This document shows positions 1-7,630 of a stretch of 32,570 nt of DNA, piece after piece. The notes beneath the pieces are model-generated. The model did not search any database and was not told the origin of the DNA. It worked only from the letters and a program-made list of their open reading frames with translations. Source of the DNA: Spirochaetota bacterium (GTDB taxonomy: Bacteria > Spirochaetota > Spirochaetia > Treponematales > UBA12059); contig JAKQKE010000191.1 of the NCBI GenBank assembly GCA_029560805.1, positions 1 to 32,570 on the forward strand, written 5' to 3'. Within the stretch, counting starts at the first letter, position 1; every line of letters starts with the position of its first letter. The translations under genes were made by a program, and so were the position numbers.

Positions 1-1
1 G

Positions 2-124
2 GTCATCGGCGAGGCCGACGGGCTGCGGCTGGACCTGTTCAAGGCCAGAGCCGAGCGCTTCCTGACGGCTACATACGGCGAGCGCCTGGCGCCGTACTTC
101 GCCCTGATGGACGAATCGCGCTAA
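2..124 (+). CDS. C-terminal end of an unidentified protein (partial)
   Basis: An open frame enters from the left edge and ends at a TAA at 122-124. The visible tail is 40 residues, ending in ALMDESR, with a mixed charged/hydrophobic pattern that looks like a soluble alpha-helical end. I do not recognise the family and cannot assign a function from this fragment. Codon use (GCC, GAC, CGC, CTG) matches the rest of the window, so it is probably a true gene end. Its stop overlaps the stop of the convergent transporter gene: the bases CTAA at 121-124 hold TAA on plus and TAG on minus. Confidence 0.55.
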   Translation, partial: VIGEADGLRLDLFKARAERFLTATYGERLAPYFALMDESR

Positions 125-1524
125 GCCTCCTCGGCCTCCTCGGCCTCCTCGTAGCGCCTCAGCACCAGGTAGCCGGCCAGCGTCAACGCGGCCGCGGCCG
201 CCCCGGACAGCCTGATGCCGAGCGAGCGCTCCGCGCTCCTGCCGAGTAGCAGGAACGACGGGAAGGCCAGGTTGGCCGTCGAGACGGCCAGCTTCATCGC
301 GAAGCTGTTCACGCCGAAGTAGGCGCCCTCGATGCTCGAGCCGGTCCTGGCCGAGTGCGCCCGGGCCGCGTCGGCTACCATCGCGGTCGGCAGTATGCCA
401 AAGGCCGCCGAGGCCGCGGACTGGCCTACGGCGATGACGACGGCCCAGGCGAGTACCGGCACGGACGGCGCCAGGCCGACCAGCGGTATCACGCAGAACA
501 CGAAGACCTGGGCCACGAAGCCGAGCGATAGGACGCGCTTCTTGCCGAGGCGGCCAGCAGCCCTCATCACGGCGGGGTACCAGAGGAAACTGAGGCCGAA
601 GATGGCGACCGAGAGGGTGAAGGCCTGCGACTCGGGCAGCCCCATCAGCGCGCCGACGTAGTAGGCTATGCCTATCTCCAGGAAGGTATTCGCCGTGTAA
701 TAGAGGAAGCTCGCGCCGACCAGCACCCTGAAGGGGCGATCGCGCAGGGCTTCCCGGATCGCGCCGAAGGCGGGAGCGTCGGAGACGCCGCCCGAGGCGT
801 ACTTCCGCTCGTTAATGGCGAAGACCGGCACGAGCATGGCTATCACCGCAACCGCGCCGAGCAGGCCGGTCGCGGTCCTGAACGCTGCCAGCGGCGTCGT
901 GCCGCCGGCGACGAGCGCGTCCTTGATCGCGTAGACGGCGTTACCCGACGCGAAACCGACCGCCCAGGTTACCGAGGTCAGGGCCGCGAGTAGGAGGCGA
1001 TCCTTGGAGTCGGCGCCGAGTTCGGCTATGAGCGCGTTGTACGGCATCACGTACATCGTCAGGAAGACCGTGCCCAAGAGGGCCGTGCCGAACAGCCAGG
1101 CCACGTTGAGACCGGAGACGCCGGCTACCGGCGGCCAGAACTGGGCCAGGGCCATCGCGACGGCCGGGACGGCGCCGATGGCCATGAAGGTGCGCCGGCG
1201 GCCGAGGCGCGAGCGCGAGCGGTCGGACAGACCGGCTATCAGCGGGTCGTTCACGCCGTCGAAGAGGCGGGCGGCGAAGGCGGCCAGCCCGACGACGGTC
1301 AGGAGCCCGAGCAGGGCGCCGCGCGGCACGAAAGCCGGGATGCCTTCGCCGCCGTTCTCCGGGGGCACGTAGAAATACGCGAGCAGGTTATTGGCCAGGA
1401 AGGTCGTCAGGCTCCAGCCGAGCTGGCCCACCGAGAACACGAGCTTGAGCGCCAGGCTCATGCGCGGCCGAGGGATGGCCGTCGCGGGGCCGGCCTCGAC
1501 CATCGGCGAGGTATCGTCTCTCAT
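121..1524 (-). CDS. GPH-family sugar:cation symporter (MFS_2, melibiose-permease-like)
   Basis: This is a 467-residue integral membrane protein with about 12 hydrophobic segments. The GPH/MFS_2 hallmark after the second segments is visible: an 'ARLFDGVNDPLIAGLSDRSRSRLGRRR' type loop (D-G-x-x-D-P-x-x-G-x-x-x-D). This family imports glycosides or sugars with H+ or Na+. A longer in-frame start exists upstream, but the ATG at 1522-1524 is preferred because GGAGG precedes it. It also overlaps the stop of the GH1 gene by ATGA, which implies translational coupling. The pair would import a beta-glucoside and hydrolyse it inside the cell. The C-terminus is a short acidic repeat (EEA three times, from a 9-bp triplicated DNA unit at 125-151). 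The substrate is not readable from sequence. Confidence 0.88.
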   Translation of the reverse strand: MRDDTSPMVEAGPATAIPRPRMSLALKLVFSVGQLGWSLTTFLANNLLAYFYVPPENGGEGIPAFVPRGALLGLLTVVGLAAFAARLFDGVNDPLIAGLSDRSRSRLGRRRTFMAIGAVPAVAMALAQFWPPVAGVSGLNVAWLFGTALLGTVFLTMYVMPYNALIAELGADSKDRLLLAALTSVTWAVGFASGNAVYAIKDALVAGGTTPLAAFRTATGLLGAVAVIAMLVPVFAINERKYASGGVSDAPAFGAIREALRDRPFRVLVGASFLYYTANTFLEIGIAYYVGALMGLPESQAFTLSVAIFGLSFLWYPAVMRAAGRLGKKRVLSLGFVAQVFVFCVIPLVGLAPSVPVLAWAVVIAVGQSAASAAFGILPTAMVADAARAHSARTGSSIEGAYFGVNSFAMKLAVSTANLAFPSFLLLGRSAERSLGIRLSGAAAAALTLAGYLVLRRYEEAEEAEEA

Positions 1525-2924
1525 GTGTCCTCCGATCCGGTTTCGAGTACTCTCGACGACGCGTCGAGTACTCTCGACGCGATGAGCCCGGCGTACCAGC
1601 GGCCCGAGTCCTTCACGGTACGGGCCTGCGTGCCGTAGTCGACGTGTACCAGGCCGAAGCGCTTGGCGTTGCCCTCGGCCCACTCGAAGTTGTCGGTCAG
1701 GCTCCAGACGAAGGCGCCGCGCAGGTCCGATCCGGCCTCGATGGCCGAGCGCATCGCGGCGAGCGCGTCGCGCAGGTAGCGGACGCGCCTCGTGTCGCCG
1801 ACCCTGGCCCGGCCCGTAGCCGCGTCCGTCTCGACCGAGTCGCTCCAGGCCGAGCCGAACTCGGTGACGATGACCGGCGGGTTCCCGTAGCGGCCGCGCA
1901 GCTCGGCCAGGATCTCGACGAGCCCCCGGTGGTAGACCTCCCAGCCCATCGCGGTCCTATCGTCGCTCTCGGGCAGCTCGCGCGGCTCCTTGCCGGTCAC
2001 GTCCGCCCGGATGAACGGCACGAGCGGAGCGTTGCGCGCCTTTTCCCGACTGTAGTAGTTCAGGCCGACGAAATCGAGCGGCGTCGAGATGGTTTCGAAG
2101 TCGCCGTCCCTGACAGGCGGCCTGAGTAGCCCCCTCGTCACGAGGGCGGGATAGCGCCCGAGCAGGATTGGGTCGAAGCTGACGCCGTTCATGAACGCGT
2201 TGGCTCGGGCGGCGGCCTTCTCGTCCGCCTCGGTATCGCGTAGGGGATGCACCGGCGTCCAGCTGAGGGCTATGCCGACCCGGGCGCCGGCGGCCTCCGA
2301 GCGTATGGCGGAGACGGCCCGGCCATGGGCCAGTAGCTGATGATGGACGACCTGAAGGTAGGCCAGGGGACTCTTGACGCCCGGTGCGTGGGTACCGAAG
2401 AGGTGGCCAAAACACGCGTACTCGAAGGGCTCGTTGATGGTGATCCAATCCTTGACCCGGTCGCCGAGCGCGCGAGCGACGATACCGGCGTAGTCCTCGA
2501 AGCGGGCGGCCGTATCGCGGTCCCTGAAGCCGCCCGAGTCGCGCTGGAGCGCCAAGGGCAGATCCCAGTGGAACAGCGTCGGGAAGGGCCGCACGTCCCG
2601 CTCCAGGAGGCCGTCGACGAGGCGCGAGTAGAAGTCCAGGCCCGCCCGATTCGGTTCACCGCGGCCGTCCGGCTGGATCCGCGGCCACGATACGGAGAAG
2701 CGATACGCGTCGAGCCCGAGCTCGCCGGCTATGGCGACATCGTCGGCCCATCTGGCGTAATGGTCGCAGGCTGTCGCGGCATCGGAACGCAGGCGCTCCC
2801 GGCCCGGCCTCGCTATGAAGGCGTCCCAGACGGACGGGCCGCGGCCGTCGCGGTCGAGGCTTCCCTCGATCTGGAACGCCGACGATGAAGCCCCGAACAA
2901 AAAGCCGTCACTGAACCGATCCAT
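1521..2924 (-). CDS. Glycoside hydrolase family 1 beta-glycosidase
   Basis: A 467-residue cytoplasmic GH1 enzyme (beta-glucosidase type). Typical landmarks are present in order: an N-terminal FLFGASSSAFQIEG, the FSVSWPRIQPDG strand, TLFHWDLP, the acid/base motif TINEP with Glu165, GLNYYSRE near 288, and the nucleophile segment VTEFG with Glu355. GH1 enzymes normally read TENG here, so Asn is replaced by Phe356 while the Glu is kept. The C-terminal WSLTDNFEWAEG and FGLVHVDY motifs of the aglycone and glycone sites are intact. The ATG at 2924 has GAGGAG 9 nt upstream. The last 20 residues carry a duplicated SRVLDAS/SRVLETG unit, beyond the usual GH1 end. It lies in an operon with the downstream symporter (ATGA overlap) and is probably repressed by the adjacent TetR protein. 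Confidence 0.93.
   Translation of the reverse strand: MDRFSDGFLFGASSSAFQIEGSLDRDGRGPSVWDAFIARPGRERLRSDAATACDHYARWADDVAIAGELGLDAYRFSVSWPRIQPDGRGEPNRAGLDFYSRLVDGLLERDVRPFPTLFHWDLPLALQRDSGGFRDRDTAARFEDYAGIVARALGDRVKDWITINEPFEYACFGHLFGTHAPGVKSPLAYLQVVHHQLLAHGRAVSAIRSEAAGARVGIALSWTPVHPLRDTEADEKAAARANAFMNGVSFDPILLGRYPALVTRGLLRPPVRDGDFETISTPLDFVGLNYYSREKARNAPLVPFIRADVTGKEPRELPESDDRTAMGWEVYHRGLVEILAELRGRYGNPPVIVTEFGSAWSDSVETDAATGRARVGDTRRVRYLRDALAAMRSAIEAGSDLRGAFVWSLTDNFEWAEGNAKRFGLVHVDYGTQARTVKDSGRWYAGLIASRVLDASSRVLETGSEDT
1543..1579. repeat. Two 16-bp direct repeats with 21-bp period at the GH1 3' end
   Basis: TCGAGTACTCTCGACG occurs at 1543-1558 and again at 1564-1579, exactly 21 bp (7 codons, two helical turns) apart. 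The core GAGTACTC is itself palindromic. It encodes the duplicated SRVLxxS/T segment at the end of the GH1 protein and lies 20-55 bp upstream of the symporter ATG. It could be a simple in-frame duplication or a DNA-binding site; the sequence does not decide. Confidence 0.6.
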
Positions 2925-2956
2925 ACGCCGATACTCCTCGTCATCAAGCTGACGCT

Positions 2957-2985
2957 AGGCTACCATGCGTTGACTGACCAGTCAA
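2957..2985 (-). promoter_or_regulatory. Promoter and TetR-type operator of the GH1-symporter operon
   Basis: The palindrome TTGACTGACCAGTCAA at 2970-2985 has perfect 7-bp arms around a 2-bp centre, the geometry of a TetR-family operator. Read on the minus strand, its first six bases are a near-consensus -35 (TTGACT, 2985-2980). After 17 bp comes a weak -10 (TAGCCT, 2962-2957). The operator thus covers the -35 and half the spacer, as expected for simple repression. It sits in the 75-bp gap between the tetR stop (3000) and the GH1 start (2924). Promoter and operator are inferred from sequence only. Confidence 0.75.
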
Positions 2986-2999
2986 TCATCAGAATGAGG

Positions 3000-3635
3000 C
3001 TATCGTAGCATGGCGACGACGGCGTCGGTCATACGGTCGGGAGCGGCCTCGGCCAGCCCCGTGCCGACGAACAGCTCGAGCTTGGCGCGTTCGAGCCCGC
3101 TGGCGCGGCTCTTCATCAGCTGGGCGGCCAGCGCGTCGAGGAGGTAGGCGGCCGCGCCGTCGTCGATCCCCTGGTCGATCTCGCCGGAAGCCTTGCCACG
3201 GGCGACGACGCGGCGCCATCGCTCGGTCGAGTCGCGCTCGAGCGGCAGGATGGCGTCGGCGAAGCGGGCGTTCTCGACGAGCGATAGGGACAGCCAGAGC
3301 GATATGAGTTCGGGCTCGGCGCTCGCCTCGTCCCAGGCGCTCCTGAAGACGGTGCGGACCGTCGCGGCGAAGCCTGCCCCTTCGTCGTCCGACGCCGCGA
3401 AGCGCTCGGCCTGCAGGCTCATGCCCCGGGCGATGACCGCGCGGATCATATCGTCCTTGGTCGGGAAATAGCTGAACATGGAGCCATGGGAGACGCCGGC
3501 CTCGGCGGCGACGTCCGCCATTCTCGCGCCGCCGATGCCGTCGCGGCCGAGCACGCGCGAGGCGGCCCGGAGGATGCGCTCGCGCTTCTCCGAGGGAATG
3601 TTCTCGAAGGTGGCGGTATGATACCGGATTGCCAT
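3000..3635 (-). CDS. TetR/AcrR-family transcriptional regulator
   Basis: A 211-residue protein with a canonical N-terminal TetR helix-turn-helix, visible as SEKRERILRAASRVLGRDG then MADVAAEAGVSHGSMFSYFPTKDDMIRAVI (about residues 14-63). This is followed by a divergent all-helical ligand-binding domain. The family binds palindromic operators and is released by a small ligand. The first gene downstream on the same strand is the GH1 glycosidase, behind a perfect palindrome, so this protein probably represses that operon. An earlier TTG start is in frame, but the ATG at 3633-3635 gives the usual length. No Shine-Dalgarno precedes the ATG. Instead a -10-like GATACT ends 6 nt upstream, so the message may be leaderless. 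The inducer is unknown; a glycoside or its product is a guess. Confidence 0.92.
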   Translation of the reverse strand: MAIRYHTATFENIPSEKRERILRAASRVLGRDGIGGARMADVAAEAGVSHGSMFSYFPTKDDMIRAVIARGMSLQAERFAASDDEGAGFAATVRTVFRSAWDEASAEPELISLWLSLSLVENARFADAILPLERDSTERWRRVVARGKASGEIDQGIDDGAAAYLLDALAAQLMKSRASGLERAKLELFVGTGLAEAAPDRMTDAVVAMLR

Positions 3636-3641
3636 GGGGCG

Positions 3642-3671
3642 AGTATCGTCGCAAGCGGCCTGAGCGGTCAA
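3642..3671 (-). promoter_or_regulatory. Candidate leaderless promoter of tetR
   Basis: On the minus strand, TTGACC (3671-3666), an 18-bp spacer and GATACT (3647-3642) are followed after 6 nt by the ATG at 3635. Transcription would begin at or next to the start codon. This agrees with the missing ribosome-binding site. Confidence 0.6.
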
Positions 3672-3754
3672 GGCGCGGTCAGTGTTACGAACCTTATTGG
3701 TGGATACGCGTAAGGACTTGGTGCTATAGTCGCTAACCAATCAGAGAGGTAGCG

Positions 3755-4447
3755 ATGGAACGGATGCGAGCGGCCGGGATCGACGGCGGGGCTGTCGAAT
3801 TCAGGGAGGTATGCTGGAGCTGCCGCAGGCCCAAGGCGCTGTGTCTGTGTCCGTCCGAGCCGCCGATGCCTACGCGGACCCGCGTCGTCCTCCTCATGCA
3901 CCCGATGGAATGGAAGCATGAGAAGTGCACGACCGGCAGGCTGACCTGCCTGAACCTACGGAACAGCGAGATCATACCGGGCCTACGCTTCGGGGACGAT
4001 CCACGGTACCGGGCCCTGGTCGACGACCCGGCCAACTTCCCCGTGTTGCTCTACCCCGGCAAGGACGCTTTCGACCTATCCTCGGGCGGCTTCCCCGCGG
4101 CCGAGCTGGGCGACCGCCGCCTGGTCGTGTTCCTGATCGACTCGACCTGGGCCTGCGCCAAGGCCATACTCCGCGAGAGCCCCTGCCTCCGCGCCCTACC
4201 CTGCGTCAAGTTCACGCCCACCGTCCCAAGCCGCTACGTCATTAAACGCCAGCCCGACCCCCTGTGCCTGTCGACGATAGAGGCGACGCACGAGCTGCTC
4301 CTGGCGCTGGAAAACGCCGGGCTCGACGCGTACCCCGACAAGGAGCGCCTGCTGCGGTCGTTCTTCGCGATGCGCGACTACCAGCTCGAGCGCATAGCCG
4401 ACGACCGTAACCCGCGGCGCAAGAAGAAGTGGGACCGCCCTAGCTGA
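3755..4447 (+). CDS. tapT: DTW-domain tRNA-uridine aminocarboxypropyltransferase
   Basis: A 230-residue protein of the DTW (TapT/TuaA/DTWD) family, which transfers the 3-amino-3-carboxypropyl group of S-adenosylmethionine to a tRNA uridine (acp3U). The family signature is the 'D-S/T-W' segment, here DSTWACAKAIL (about residues 128-138). The N-terminus has the Cys-rich motif CWSCRRPKALCLC (about residues 20-32) seen in many members, probably a metal site. A central block containing LLMHPMEWKHEKCTTGRL is also typical. The ATG at 3755 has GAGAGGT upstream and a possible -10 TATAGT at 3725-3730. The last 8 bp overlap the end of the convergent ABC exporter gene. The basic C-terminus (NPRRKKKWDR) would suit RNA contact. 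The symbol is by family membership; the exact modified position is not shown. Confidence 0.87.
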   Translation: MERMRAAGIDGGAVEFREVCWSCRRPKALCLCPSEPPMPTRTRVVLLMHPMEWKHEKCTTGRLTCLNLRNSEIIPGLRFGDDPRYRALVDDPANFPVLLYPGKDAFDLSSGGFPAAELGDRRLVVFLIDSTWACAKAILRESPCLRALPCVKFTPTVPSRYVIKRQPDPLCLSTIEATHELLLALENAGLDAYPDKERLLRSFFAMRDYQLERIADDRNPRRKKKWDRPS

Positions 4448-6170
4448 CGAGGAGGCTCTCCACCTGCGCGTCATACAGGCGCTTGTAGACGCCGCCGGCG
4501 GCCACCAGGTCGTCGTGCCGGCCCTGTTCGACGACACCGTCCTCGGTCAGCACGAGTATGCGCGCGGCGTGGCGTATCGTCGCCAGGCGGTGCGCGATGA
4601 TGAACGTGGTGCGGCCTCGGGACAGCCGGTCGAGCGACTCGCGTATGGCCAGCTCGCTCATCGTGTCGAGCGAGCTCGTCGCCTCGTCGAGTATCAGGAT
4701 AGGCGGATCCTTGAGGAACATGCGGGCTATCGAGATGCGCTGCTTCTGGCCGCCTGACAGCTTGACGCCGCGCTCGCCGACCAGCGTATCCAGGCCCAGG
4801 GGGAGGGAGCGTATGAATTCGAGCGCGTTGGCCGCGGCCGCGGCGGCCTCGACCTCCTCGTCGCTCGCGCCCAGGCGGCCGTAGGCGATGTTGTCCCGGA
4901 CGCTGCCGGAGAACAGGAACACGTCCTGCTGCACGAGGCCGACCGCCTGCCTGAGCGAGGCTATCGTCGCCTCCCGTACGTCCAGCCCGTCGACCGTGAT
5001 CGAGCCCTCCTCGATGTCGTAGAAGCGTGGTATCAGCGAGCAGAGCGTCGTCTTACCCGCGCCAGAAGGGCCGACAATCGCGACCGTCTCGCCGGCTGCC
5101 ACGCGCAGATCGACGCGTTCCAGCACCCGCTCGAGGCCGTCGCCGTAGCGGAAGCTCACCTCCCGGAACTCGACGTCGCCGCGGACGCTCGCCAGCTCTA
5201 TCGCGCCGGGGGCGTCGACGATGGTCGGCTTCGTGTCGACTATCTCGAGGAAGCGCCCGAAGCCGGCCGCGCCCTCCTGGAACTGCTCCATCGAGCGCAC
5301 GAGCACCTCGATGGGCTGGAAGAAGCGCGCCACGTAGAGCGCGAAGGCCACGTAGGCGCCGACGCTGACGGAGCCGCGCCAGGCGGCATAGCCGCCGGCG
5401 ACGAGCACGATGACCAGCCCGAGGTTGGACAGGAACGACACGCCGGTGTTGAACACGCCGATATGGAAGACCGACTCTATCCTCGAGCTCCTGAACGTGG
5501 CGTTGCCGTCGTCGAAACGGGCGCGCTCGTAGTCCTCGTTGCCGAAGGCCCGCACGACGCGCACGCCCGAGACGCTCTCCTCGATGTGCTCGTTGATGAC
5601 GGCCATCGTCTCCTTGTTGCGGCGGAACGCGCGGCGGAAGCGCGCGCGGAAGGTAGACGAGAACAGGACCTGGGCCGGCACGATCGCGAAGACCACGAGC
5701 GCCAGGCGCCAGTCTATGGCGAGCATCACGACGAGCGAGCCTATGAGCCTCACGCCGGCCATGATCAGGTCCTCGGGCAGGTGGTGCGATATCTCGGCCA
5801 AGTCGAACAGGTCGCCGACGATGCGCGACATGATCTGGCCGGTCTTCGTATCGTCGAAAAAGCGCGTGTCGAGGGTATGCAGGTGGCGGTAGATGTCGCG
5901 CCGGAGGTCGTGCTGGATGTTCACGCCGAGCACGTGGCCGTAGTAGCCGAGGATGAACTCGAGCCCGGCGCGGACGGCGTACAGCGCTACGAGCAACAGG
6001 CCGAAGCGCGCGAGGCCGGCCATGTCGCCGGCCGGTACGATCACGTCGACGACGCGCCGCGTGGCCGCCGGGAAGACGAGATCGGCCAGCCCGAGCCCCA
6101 GGGCGCAGGCCAGGTCGAGGGCCAGGAGGCCCAGATAGGGCTTGTAGTACGGGAGGAAACGCTTGAGCAT
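4440..6170 (-). CDS. ABC exporter, fused membrane and ATPase domains (type IV / MsbA-like)
   Basis: A 576-residue half-transporter that would act as a dimer in the inner membrane. The N-terminal ~310 residues hold six hydrophobic segments of an ABC_membrane domain. The C-terminal nucleotide-binding domain has Walker A GPSGAGKTT (367-375), a Q-loop near VQQDVFLF, the signature LSGGQKQR (471-478), Walker B ILILDEATSSLD (491-502) and the H-loop IIAHR. All catalytic residues appear intact, so it should hydrolyse ATP. The substrate (lipid, drug or peptide) cannot be read. It stands alone: divergent from the LuxR-type gene with 47 bp between, and convergent with tapT with an 8-bp overlap. No Shine-Dalgarno is seen; a TACCAT hexamer lies 8 nt upstream of the ATG. 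Confidence 0.93.
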   Translation of the reverse strand: MLKRFLPYYKPYLGLLALDLACALGLGLADLVFPAATRRVVDVIVPAGDMAGLARFGLLLVALYAVRAGLEFILGYYGHVLGVNIQHDLRRDIYRHLHTLDTRFFDDTKTGQIMSRIVGDLFDLAEISHHLPEDLIMAGVRLIGSLVVMLAIDWRLALVVFAIVPAQVLFSSTFRARFRRAFRRNKETMAVINEHIEESVSGVRVVRAFGNEDYERARFDDGNATFRSSRIESVFHIGVFNTGVSFLSNLGLVIVLVAGGYAAWRGSVSVGAYVAFALYVARFFQPIEVLVRSMEQFQEGAAGFGRFLEIVDTKPTIVDAPGAIELASVRGDVEFREVSFRYGDGLERVLERVDLRVAAGETVAIVGPSGAGKTTLCSLIPRFYDIEEGSITVDGLDVREATIASLRQAVGLVQQDVFLFSGSVRDNIAYGRLGASDEEVEAAAAAANALEFIRSLPLGLDTLVGERGVKLSGGQKQRISIARMFLKDPPILILDEATSSLDTMSELAIRESLDRLSRGRTTFIIAHRLATIRHAARILVLTEDGVVEQGRHDDLVAAGGVYKRLYDAQVESLLVS

Positions 6171-6204
6171 GATACGACATGGTAGCGGTTCGGGAGCCTT
6201 CGTG

Positions 6205-6210
6205 TATACT
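6205..6210 (+). promoter_or_regulatory. -10 element TATACT placed for a leaderless start
   Basis: TATACT at 6205-6210 is 5/6 to the -10 consensus and is separated from the ATG at 6218 by only 7 nt. No convincing -35 lies 16-18 bp upstream (GTAGCG at 6182-6187). The same arrangement precedes several other genes in this window. Confidence 0.55.
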
Positions 6211-6217
6211 GGAACGC

Positions 6218-7120
6218 ATGATTCTATCTGAACCGTCCGCCCCGACGGCCGACGACCTGCGCGAGCGCGAGAAGGAGCTGGACTTCTTCTATTCGCTCGC
6301 GGCGCTCCTGTCCAAGCCGGGCCTCGACGCCGACGAGGCGGCCGCAGGCTGCGCGCGGCTCTTCGCGGCGGCGATGGGCCGGCCCGAGGCGGCCCGCGTG
6401 GTCGTCAGGCTCGGCGATCGGACGGCGACGTACGCTGGCGAGGGCGCGCCGTCCGACTCGCCCGACTCGTCCGACTCGCACGACTCCGACGGCCCTTCGC
6501 CCGATGCCATGGCGGCACTCGCCGGCTCGCGCCTCGCCTGCGGCGTCGAGGCGAGCTACCCGGGCGGGGAGCAAGCGTTCTCCGAGCGCGAGCGCTCGCT
6601 GTGCTCGTCGACGGCGGCCCTCCTGGCCGTGGCCGCCGAGCGCCTGGAAGCCGACGAGCGGGAGCGCCTCGGCCGTTCGGAGCTGGAGCGGAAGAATGCC
6701 GCCCTGTCCGAGCTCCTATCGAGGATCGAGCTCGAGAAGGCCGGTATCAGGTCCGCGATGCGCTCCGCGTTCGAAGAGCGCGTCTCGCCACTCGTGGCCG
6801 GGCTCGCCGGCGTCGCGGCGGCTTCGGGCAGGCGGGAGGAGGCGGCCAGGCTCGAGGCCAGGATACGCAGGGAGCTCGATGTGATGCTGTCCCGCGGCGC
6901 GCCCCTGGCCGACGATCCACGCATGCGACTGAGCGTACGAGAGCTCGAGGTATGCGACCTCGTCGCCTCGGGGCTGTCGAGCAAGGAGATAGCCGAGCTG
7001 CTATCGATAGCCGCTTCGACTGTCGAACGCCACCGACACAACGCTAGGCGCAAGCTCGGCATGCCGGCCAGGGAGGGTAGCCTCTCGACGGCGATAGCGC
7101 GCAACGATAGAGACTTGTAG
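6218..7120 (+). CDS. LuxR-type transcriptional regulator with GAF-like N-terminus
   Basis: A 300-residue one-component regulator. Residues ~12-140 look like a divergent GAF-type sensor domain. It is interrupted by a low-complexity Ser/Asp run around residues 79-92 (SDSPDSSDSHDSDG). Residues ~140-225 are a charged coiled coil. The C-terminus (236-285) is a clear LuxR/GerE helix-turn-helix: LSVRELEVCDLVASGLSSKEIAELL, then STVERHRHNARRKLG. No receiver domain or membrane segment is seen. The ATG at 6218 is chosen over an upstream in-frame start because it follows TATACT by 7 nt. The gene is divergent from the ABC exporter with 47 bp between, so it may control that gene, but this is only positional inference. 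Confidence 0.85.
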   Translation: MILSEPSAPTADDLREREKELDFFYSLAALLSKPGLDADEAAAGCARLFAAAMGRPEAARVVVRLGDRTATYAGEGAPSDSPDSSDSHDSDGPSPDAMAALAGSRLACGVEASYPGGEQAFSERERSLCSSTAALLAVAAERLEADERERLGRSELERKNAALSELLSRIELEKAGIRSAMRSAFEERVSPLVAGLAGVAAASGRREEAARLEARIRRELDVMLSRGAPLADDPRMRLSVRELEVCDLVASGLSSKEIAELLSIAASTVERHRHNARRKLGMPAREGSLSTAIARNDRDL

Positions 7121-7184
7121 CATTATATACAAGTTATATACTCGTTATACCAATCTTGCCCCTCGTCTGATTCAGTCGTATTCT
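7113..7184 (+). promoter_or_regulatory. AT-rich promoter region with inverted repeat before the Rnk-like gene
   Basis: This stretch is strikingly AT-rich against its surroundings. ACTTGTA (7113-7119) and TACAAGT (7128-7134) form a 7-bp inverted repeat that overlaps the LuxR-gene stop. Two promoter candidates are seen: TTGTAG (7115-7120), 16 bp, TATACT (7137-7142); and TTGCCC (7156-7161), 17 bp, TATTCT (7179-7184). The repeat has no U-tract, so I prefer an operator to a terminator. The 15-mer at 7128-7142 resembles one before the chemoreceptor gene. Confidence 0.5.
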
Positions 7185-7234
7185 CTACCTGAACCGATAC
7201 CTATCGTTTCCATCACCTCCCCCGGAGCATCACC

Positions 7235-7630
7235 GTGAACGACACATGCATCCTCCTCGGGCTTCCGGACTATCGGAAGCTATCCGGCGTCGTCGCGGCC
7301 ATGAAGGCCAATCGACGACTGCGCGACCTCCACCTGAAGCGCCTCGAGAACGAGCTGTCGACGGCCGACGTCGTCGAGCCCGATGACCTGCCCGGCGACG
7401 TGGTCTCGATCGGCTCCTCGGCCACGGTCATCGACGTCGACACGGGAGAGCGCTTCACCACCAGGCTCGTCTTCCCCGCCGAGCTCGACGGCACGAGCGC
7501 CACCGCGAGCGTCCTGTCCCCGCTCGGTGTGGCCATCATCGGCGAGCGGGTCGGCGCGAACGTCTCCTGCGTCTCGCCGTCCGGCACCAAACGCTTCGTC
7601 GTGGAGGCGGTCGCCCGAGCGGAGCGATGA
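7235..7630 (+). CDS. Rnk/GreA-C-terminal-domain-like RNA polymerase-binding protein
   Basis: A 131-residue protein with the layout of Rnk (regulator of nucleoside diphosphate kinase), a Gre-factor relative. It has a short helical N-terminus (~1-45) and a GreA/GreB C-terminal FKBP-like domain. Supporting features are DVVSIGSSATVIDVDTGERFTTRLVFPAE and the typical block SVLSPLGVAIIGERVGANV (about residues 88-106). Family members bind the RNA polymerase secondary channel region, and Rnk lacks the transcript-cleavage coiled coil. The N-terminal helix here seems too short for a GreA finger. The start is GTG at 7235, with GGAG 8 nt upstream. The stop overlaps the next ATG (ATGA), so it is co-translated with an unknown protein. 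Direct role is inferred from family only. Confidence 0.75.
   Translation: MNDTCILLGLPDYRKLSGVVAAMKANRRLRDLHLKRLENELSTADVVEPDDLPGDVVSIGSSATVIDVDTGERFTTRLVFPAELDGTSATASVLSPLGVAIIGERVGANVSCVSPSGTKRFVVEAVARAER

Noticed and set aside
1522-1683. Longer start for the symporter (53 extra residues)
   Set aside because: The extension is Arg-rich, lies in the GH1 coding end and lacks family similarity. The ATG at 1524 has GGAGG and an ATGA overlap.
7113-7134. Terminator of the LuxR-type gene
   Set aside because: A 7-bp AT-rich stem with an 8-nt loop and no T-tract is too weak; an operator or promoter role fits better.
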